A DNA stretch of 64,000 bases from Adiantum capillus-veneris. Lineage: Eukaryota > Streptophyta > Polypodiopsida > Polypodiales > Pteridaceae. Below are positions 57,501 through 64,000 of the stretch, one piece after another. The notes below the pieces were generated by a model. It saw nothing but the letters and a program-made list of their open reading frames with translations, did not search any database and was not told the origin of the DNA. Where the stretch lies: assembly GCA_014529385.2 (NCBI GenBank), contig CM043951.1, positions 111,993,469 to 112,057,468 of the forward strand. The letters run 5' to 3'. The position numbers and the translations under genes are program-made. Every line of letters starts with the position of its first letter. The stretch's first letter is position 1.

Positions 57501-59679
57501 GCTCCTGGTCTTAAAGTTATTTTTATTGGATATTCTGACACTTCCAAAGGCTACAATTCTATGACCCTTCCTCCAAGAAAGTAATTGTGAATCGTGATGC
57601 TACTTTTAACGAACAGCTTATGGGAGGCTCATGGTCCATGGATGATTCTGATGATACTAAATCATTGCTTCAAGCTTTTCCATTTCTTTCAGAAGATGAA
57701 ACTCTTCCTATAGAGCAACTTTCCTCTTCAAAACCATCCATTCTGAATGTTGCCAATGATGATATTGATATTTTTGTTGATCTGCCTATTGATTTTGAAC
57801 ATGGCTCATGTCATGTTTATGATGACGATATTGCTGATAATGCTTTTTCTACTTTCGAAGATCCCATTACTTATGATGAAGCTATCTCTTCACCACAAAA
57901 GGATCAATGGCAAGAGGCTATGGAAGCAGAGTACGATTCTCTTATCTCTAAAGGTACATGGATACTAACTGAATTACCTCATGGTCGTACAACTATTAAA
58001 TGTAAGTGGGTGTATAAGACAAAAGTAAAAGCAGATGGATCTTTTGACAAGTTCAAGGCGCGTTTAGTTGCAAAAGGTTACTCCCAAGTAGCTGGTGTTG
58101 ATTATCAAGAGACTTTTTCACCAGTTGTTCGCATTACAAGTGTTTGAGTTTTATTGGCATTTGCTGTTCAATTTGATTTAGAAGCTCATCAAATGGATGT
58201 GCGAGCTGCTTTTCTTAATGGTGACTTGGAAGAGGAAATTTATATGGAACAATCAGAAGGGTTTGTTATTCCAGGTAAAGAAGACCTTGTTGCTCAACTC
58301 CATAAGGCACTATATGGTCTCAATCAAGCTTCGCGAGCCTGGTATACAAAATTTGATCTTTTTCTCACCTCTAAAGGATTCATCTCTTGCTCGTCAGACC
58401 CCAACTTATACATAAAATTCCAAGGTAGCAGTTTTGTGATTCTTGCTCTTTATGTGGATGATACCATCCTTGTTTCCAATGATTTGGGATTTCTTCAGCA
58501 AGAGAAAAAGTTATTGTCTTCTGCATTTGATATGGTGGATCTTGGAGAGATTCACTCGTGTCTTGGCATTCAAATCCAACGGAACCGTACAAAAGGTATT
58601 TTATTCCTTCGACAATCAAAGTTTATTGCAGATACTATTCAAAAATTTGGTATGGAATATGCACATTCAGCCAACACATCTTGTCTTGCGAGCTCTACGA
58701 AGAACACTTCTGACAATGGCGGTCAACTTGTCACAAATCAACCTTATGCTAACTTGATTGGATGTCTTCAGTTTGTTGGCATGAACACTCGTCCTGATAT
58801 TCTGTTTGCTGCTAATTATCTTGGACAACATCTTGCATGTCCTTCTCTTAAGCATTGGTCTGCTGCAAAGCGTGTGTTGAAATACTTGAAAGGCACTAAA
58901 GATTTTGGTTTAGTCTATCGACGACAACTCACGTCGGATTCTATGCAATCTCTTTCTCTTTTGGGTTACACAGATGCAGACTGGGCAAGCTCACATTTAT
59001 CTATGCGATCTACTAGTGAAAATTGCTTCTTTATAAATGGTTGTCTTGTTTCTTGGACTAGCAAGAAACAACGTTGTGTTGTAGTTTCTACGACTGAGTC
59101 AGAATATGTTGCGGCATCACTTGCAGCTCGTGAGTTGATTTGGCTTCGACAAATGCTGGTTGATATTGGTCACTCTCCTCTTTCTAGCACACCCTTGCGG
59201 TGTGACAACCAAAGTGCTATTAGTCTTGCAAAAGACTATGTTCAACATAATAAGTCAAAGCACATTGCTGTCCATTATCATTATGTCAGGTATGAAGTAC
59301 GCAAAGGAACCATTATGGTTGAACACTGTCCAAGTGACCAGATGATTGCAGACATTTTGACCAAAGGCCTCAACGAGTCACGTTTCATCCTCTTGCACTC
59401 GGAGCTTGGAGTTGCTTCAACCTCACTCTTTCTAGATTAGCTTCTTTGCTATTGTAATGGCTTTGTACATATGACATTGTAATCTTTTAGGTACCATGCA
59501 CTATGCACACTCCACATTTGCACATTGTGATCTCTAAGTCACTTGAATATTTGTACATAGATGCACAATTCACTTTCACATCATCATCGTTGGTTCATAT
59601 TTTCACATTGTATAGGGGCTTGGGTTTTTCCCTTGAAGTCCCCAAGGGTTTTTTCATCCAAAGCTAGAGACCTTTGTTT

Positions 59680-59688
59680 GAGTGGGGG
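59680..59688 (+). other. Polypurine tract of Copia-B
   Basis: GAGTGGGGG directly before the 3' LTR at 59689; priming site for plus-strand synthesis in this family. Confidence 0.8.
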
Positions 59689-59831
59689 TGTTGGAGCTAT
59701 ATATGGCTCACTCTACTCAACTTGGTCTCACCTATATATTTGTATCTTGTCCTCAATATGAATCAGTCTTTGGGAGCGTATATGGTGTGTCTCTTGTCTC
59801 GTCTCTCTCTCTTTCTCTCTACATCTCAACA
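59689..59831 (+). repeat. 3' LTR of Copia-B
   Basis: 143 bp, four differences from the 5' LTR by eye, followed by TTTAT. Confidence 0.95.
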
Positions 59832-59836
59832 TTTAT

Positions 59837-60418
59837 GTGAGTAGTAGAGCTTAATATTGCTACAGAGAGAAAGAGACTACAACAAGAGGGTTTGATGGTG
59901 GTTTTGAGTGATCTATAGATGGAGAAGGAACAAGTTAAGTTTTTTGGATAGAGGGAGATACAGAGGATTAAAACTTCAATGGAGAATCTTGGAGTGCAGT
60001 ACTACAGCCATGGCAAGGCTCCAAGAGGTGATTGATAGAGTTTTTGTAGGTGCTCCAACCATGGGAATCTTGGAGATGATGAGCTAAGAAGGTGTAGATG
60101 AAAGGGTAGAAGAGAGGGTTGGAGAAGTTTACCCCAATCCTACAGCCATAGCCATGGATAACTTGTAGATTATGAGCTATGAACTGGTGGAAGAAAGGGT
60201 AGAAGAGGTGCTTGGAAAAGTCTCCATAGGTGCTACAACCATGGAGATCTTTGGGAGAGAGGATAGTGGAGGTGTAGATGAAAATGGGGAAGCTCATGGA
60301 GAGAGTGCGAGTGTTTAGAGAGAATGGTGTCTTTGGAGGGAAAATGGGTGGGTAGATATGGAAATCTTCCATATGTGCTGCAACTACGGAAAGCTTGGAG
60401 GGAGGGGGAGAAAAGAAG

Positions 60419-60472
<54 letters not shown>

Positions 60473-60870
60473 CATGTGTAAGTGTAGAGAGAGAGAGGAG
60501 GAGGAAGAGGTAGAATGGAAGGTAATGACTGAGAAACGCAGATTTTGGTGAAATAAAATTAGATTTTTGATCATGTATTTGTTTAGGAAAGGTTTTGGGG
60601 AGTGAAAAGTGAGATCTAGAGATTAAAAGAAAAAAAGAAATTATAGGGTTACTTTATAGGGAAACCCCTCTTCCCCCTTCTCTCTCTTTCTAGGGGACAA
60701 AGCTATAATGAGGGGAGCAAATAGGCCCCCAGGCCCCCTCCTACCCTACTTTTTTGAGGTTATAGTTGTGGCCACCACCCTCTTCCTATTGGCCCATGCT
60801 AAATCACCCCTTAAGATAAAGAGCCCTTTTGGGGTTCGTATTTTTCCTAATGTGTATATCTAGGCACTAT
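59837..60870 (-). repeat. Dispersed repeat, copy 3
   Basis: On the minus strand this reads ATTAGGAAAAATACGAACCCC (about 60830-60850), then the block shared with 24814-24835 and CCTCAAAAAAGTAGGG, an AT-rich part, a CT-rich part with (GA)n in plus reading at 60426-60462, and an open frame 59968-60372 (134 codons). That frame contains internal repeats: LHGCSTYGDFSKHLFYPF, LQVIHGYG, LQDSHGWSTYKNS. The frame has no recognised family. The arrangement resembles a promoter plus 5' region carried by a repeat family. Confidence 0.45.
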
Positions 60871-61680
60871 ACTACTTGGGCTTGTGAGGCATATGCACCT
60901 TCTTTTACGTATCCCTTATTGTAATAGCACTCTTCTATTGTGTGATTTATCTACTACTGCTCTATCGCACACCATTTCAGTTGCTTAGCCTGCGGTTTAG
61001 CAAATGGATTAATCCTTTTGATTACCTCTTCAATGAGTTGCTCTTGGTTTATCGCGGATTCATATTTTTGTAGTGACTTAGAGGATTTGGAACAAGAAAA
61101 ATGAAAAGGACCCATTTTAAAAGTAAAATATTAAACTTGGCTGCAATCATTCCGTACTTCACCTCAGGTGCAAAAATTACAATATATTCCTTACTCCCTT
61201 CTCCTTGCCCCGATAGGCAACCAGGGTCAAATTGTGTCATAGCCTGCTTTGTACATTCTCTTGCATTCAAGTAGCAGCAACAGCAATCTATTTTACGAGT
61301 AAAAGTAATATATACTACATATATCATTTATCAAAGTGTAATAACTGGGGTGACTTTGGATTAGGAGATCTCTATATTATATAAATTGCAATTTGGCATT
61401 TCTCCATTCTCTGTGGATAAATCATGCAGGGGTGGTTACTGGGGGACGCATGTAGAGCAAGCCCACGAGATGAAGTGCTTGCAAACCATGTGGCCCGTTG
61501 GGTGCAGGGGCATGTACTGACTAATATGCTACTGGTCTGGAAGTGGGTGATGATGCTCGCCATTAGTACAGTTTGAGTTACCACAAGGACTTTCAAACAT
61601 ATTTCCATATAGAAAAAAACAAGTTTTCTTAGGTACACGTGCCCTTTCCCCAGGTAAAAGTGGACTTGAGTAAAGGGTTT
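60871..61680. other. Unassigned DNA
   Basis: No gene seen. TTTTTGTAGTG at about 61066-61075 resembles a CACTA right end but has no supporting subterminal words. Minus frames at 61049-61327 and 61372-61638 lack motifs. Confidence 0.3.
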
Positions 61681-61700
61681 AAATAGGAAAAGTTATTTCC

Positions 61701-61950
61701 TATATAGGATTCACAGGAAGCCTCTCTCTCTTTCCTCTTTTTCACTCTCTCTACCTTTAACGGCACACAACAAAGTCTTGTTCTAATTCTTGGCTGAGAC
61801 TCAAATACTGTCGCGATTTTGCTCGCATTAGAGATACGCCTTACCCGCGAGTGCTGACACGAGATCCTCCTCGAGGTCGTGTGCATGTTCGCTCTCCAGC
61901 TTCTCTTTCTCTGCTGTTCGCCTTCCTCTGTGCTCGTTGATCTGCACAGG
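61701..61950 (+). promoter_or_regulatory. Candidate promoter and first exon with splice donor
   Basis: TATATAGG at 61701 is followed at the expected distance by a pyrimidine patch (CCTCTCTCTCTTTCCTC, about 61721-61737), a typical plant core promoter. The next 210 bp have mixed composition unlike the A/T-rich surroundings and end TCTGCACAG-GTGAGTCC, a consensus splice donor with the cut after 61949. A microsatellite-rich stretch like an intron follows. This could be the 5' non-coding exon of a host gene, or of a repeat. No protein-coding exon is recognised downstream in the window. Confidence 0.35.
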
Positions 61951-61984
61951 TGAGTCCTCGAGCTCCCCTGCACCTTTCTTTTGT

Positions 61985-62043
61985 AGAGCGAGAGAGAGAG
62001 AGAGAGAGAGATTACTTTCTTTAATTATTTACATGTGTGTGTA

Positions 62044-62083
<40 letters not shown>

Positions 62084-62216
62084 GGAGATTTCCACTTGAA
62101 TGTGTATATGTATTGTGTGTGTGAGAGAGAGTTTTATCTACTTGAAAGTGTATGTGTGTGTGTGTGTGTGTGCGTGTGAGAGAGAGAGAGAGAGAAAGAG
62201 AGAATATATGCTTGTT

Positions 62217-62270
<54 letters not shown>

Positions 62271-62425
62271 TTGGGAAAAATTAAGATAAAAATTCTTGAC
62301 TGAAAATTCAAAAGAAAGGGTAAGAGTACGATAGAATTAAGATAAAAATTATTGACTGAAAATTCAAAGGAAAGGGTAAGAGTACGATAGAGGGTCGGGG
62401 AGAGGGAGAGAGAGAGAGAGAGATA
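61985..62425. repeat. Compound (GA)n/(GT)n microsatellite and 56-bp duplication
   Basis: (GA)n at about 61988-62010, (GT)n(GA)n at 62034-62083, 62152-62200 and 62219-62269, then a tandem pair 62281-62336 and 62337-62392 (TTAAGATAAAAATT...GTACGATAGA) with two or three differences, then (GA)n at 62407-62423. Confidence 0.85.
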
Positions 62426-64000
62426 ATATTAAGGCCTACGGAAAGCTGCAATCGACCTATGAGACAATCTATGTACAATAGTGATCTGTTCTTTGGTATC
62501 CCAAAATGAAAACCGAATTGGAAAAACATGAGAACTCTTAACTACTAGTTGGGGAAGCTATAGCTATGACACGATACAATATTTGATGTTCAATGATGTG
62601 GATATAACCCAAAACGTGTTAGGGTGGAGACAAGATGGAGCTCTATACTAGAAGTAATGCACCTCTATATGTGTCTGGTGTGTACTAAGTTTGATATGCA
62701 CCTATCTCCATCCTGTATCAATGATGGGGTATAAGACGATATCTAGAAGCGATAGGGGTCGGCTCGTATTTGGGTGATCCTCGTCTCCATCTCCTGATGT
62801 AGTGGTGTGTGATCTCTGTCACTTCTCTGTGGTGGAGTCGGGACAGTTGAAAGCCATGAACTCTTTGTCTCTGATTGGCTTTCAGACTCTTTGGAAGTAT
62901 GGGATCAACGTATAAATGGTGATGGAGGGGATGGAGATGGAGGATCAGCCATAAAACAGTTAAGAAGGTCCAAGGCTAATGGCGTTGGAGGAGAGGGATA
63001 AATATTGGTCTTGAGAATGGGTTAATGAAAAGGAAGATTAAAGCATTGAGACTAGATTCTTTTGGCATTCTATGTTCTTACCATCAGTAATGCCAAGTGC
63101 CCTACTAATGAGTACCTTTGTGGTTTTATTTCAGATTTTTCTCTTTGCATGAGGTTAGTATTGAGGTAGTATGTACAAGGCGCAAGCTTAATATGTACAT
63201 GCCCTAAGATTCCCGTCTGGCTTTAACTCGGGCACTTGGGAGCATATTTGTTGAGATTTATGCAAGGAAGGAGCCATTCTATGTTGAAGATTTAACGTAT
63301 AATGATATGTTGAAAATCCCCATCTTTGAAGCTTCATGTTGGGTCCTCAGCAAGCACCCAATACAGTATGATGTATTGTCGAATTGCCAAAGTGGCCTGA
63401 ACTACTGAAAAGATTGTTGTAGTTATTAACTGTAAGGTTGATGCCACAACCTCCACTTACAAGTTTGAAATATACAAGGTCTGATCCATATGACCTTAAA
63501 ACAATCGTAACCTTCCACATTCAGATTTGGGACTATTCTTACTGATTTTTAGCCGGTTCTTGGTGCCGCTTCCGTTCTCTTCCCAAAACTCCAACATCCA
63601 GTGTCTCCTAACACTTAGTGGATTTCTGCATTCTCTGTTTTCAGCAGAGTTTTCAGCACCCTTTTGCTGCTTTTTTTTAGCATGGACAACACCTTCCCTT
63701 TGCCTTGTCAATGATTGGTCGGAGACCTTTCTTCTTCATAGGTCTTTATCTTCTATTTGCACTGGTGTGGCGCATGCTACGACGTGTTTCCAGATCGCAT
63801 TTTCAGCTCTAGGGATCGCCATCTCTTCTTGGTATGGGAAATATGCAATGGCTGGCCCTTCCTAATGGGAAAACACCAACAAGGGAAAACAATGACAAGA
63901 GGGAAAACGTTGGCAAGAACTCCCGCAGCCGGCCATGTACAAAGATGTCTTTAGTAGAGTATATGCAACCTAACTAATAGAGACCTAGTTCTAAACCACT
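62426..64000. other. Unassigned DNA with one hydrophobic frame
   Basis: No gene I can name. A plus frame at 63527-63865 (112 codons, MGLFLLIFSRFLVPLPFSSQ at the start) is hydrophobic and Ser/Phe-rich; it has no family motif and may be chance. The window ends without a terminus or gene boundary. Confidence 0.3.

Larger units (their letters stand above)
54363..59831 (+). mobile_element. Ty1/copia element, full length but broken (Copia-B)
   Basis: This is a fossil element, structurally complete on the plus strand: 143-bp LTRs at 54363-54505 and 59689-59831, target duplication TTTAT (54358-54362 and 59832-59836), tRNA-Met primer site 54506-54517 and polypurine tract GAGTGGGGG (59680-59688). Parts are: leader about 750 bp; gag from about 55264 (MAMNILVNGFPSGQRSVPP); two CCHC knuckles near 56076 and 56200; retropepsin near 56380; integrase about 56770-57390 (RSDNGGEYVS, YSPQQNGVAERKN); reverse transcriptase about 57960-58520 (FLNGDLEEEIYMEQ, LYVDDTILVSND); RNase H to about 59340 (GYTDADWASS, TESEYVAASLAARELIWL). 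About half a dozen breaks or slightly more. LTRs differ at 4 of 143 sites, so it is the youngest dated insertion here. Confidence 0.96.

Noticed and set aside
61060-61075. CACTA right terminus (TTTTTGTAGTG)
   Set aside because: Only the short end word matches; no subterminal repeats and no left partner were found.

Overview
This window looks like repeat-rich nuclear DNA of a land plant. It is low to moderate in GC and full of long (GA)n/(CT)n tracts. Nearly everything recognisable is transposable-element sequence of plant type: Ty1/copia elements primed by initiator tRNA-Met, CACTA (En/Spm) DNA transposons with TNP2-type genes, and large coding-poor LTR elements. I could not identify a certain host gene. 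The lineage cannot be fixed from sequence alone; a large-genome fern or other non-seed plant is possible, but that is a guess.

Layout. 1-270 is a coding-like remnant. 404-2333 is a partial CACTA copy (C1) carrying the core TNP2 transposase domain. 2334-6312 is an incomplete Ty1/copia element on the minus strand (Copia-A). 6313-24103 is a second CACTA copy (C3) with a clear right terminus, split by a coding-poor LTR element (LARD-1, 7785-20882, minus) that is itself split by another copia element (Copia-2, 14770-20141, minus, target duplication AACAT). 24104-26982 is unassigned and holds one copy of a dispersed repeat. 26983-33680 is a third CACTA copy (C2) with a clear left terminus, SINE-like modules, a long inverted repeat and both transposon genes in broken form. 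34031-35425 is a three-unit tandem repeat of about 465 bp. 36650-40487 holds AG-rich DNA and a worn retropepsin-like remnant, followed by an LTR-like block at 40488-40984. 43337 marks a second LTR-like start. 45269-45578 is a foldback made of LTR-like arms, next to a 5.8 kb non-coding LTR element (LARD-2, 45589-51373). 54363-59831 is a full-length copia element (Copia-B) flanked by TTTAT. 59837-64000 holds another copy of the dispersed repeat, a candidate promoter with first exon, and unassigned DNA.

How the parts relate. The three CACTA copies share one two-gene plan: a spliced TNP2 transposase gene followed by a Ptta/En/Spm-like second gene. They share intron positions and a hairpin-bearing block just upstream of the transposase start, and each has lost different domains. 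Copia-A and Copia-B are one family in opposite orientation about 50 kb apart. LTR differences counted by eye rank the insertions from youngest to oldest: Copia-B (about 3%), Copia-2 (about 6-7%), LARD-1 (about 7-8% over the part compared), LARD-2 (about 11%). Copia-2 inside LARD-1 inside C3 gives an order of insertion that agrees with this ranking.
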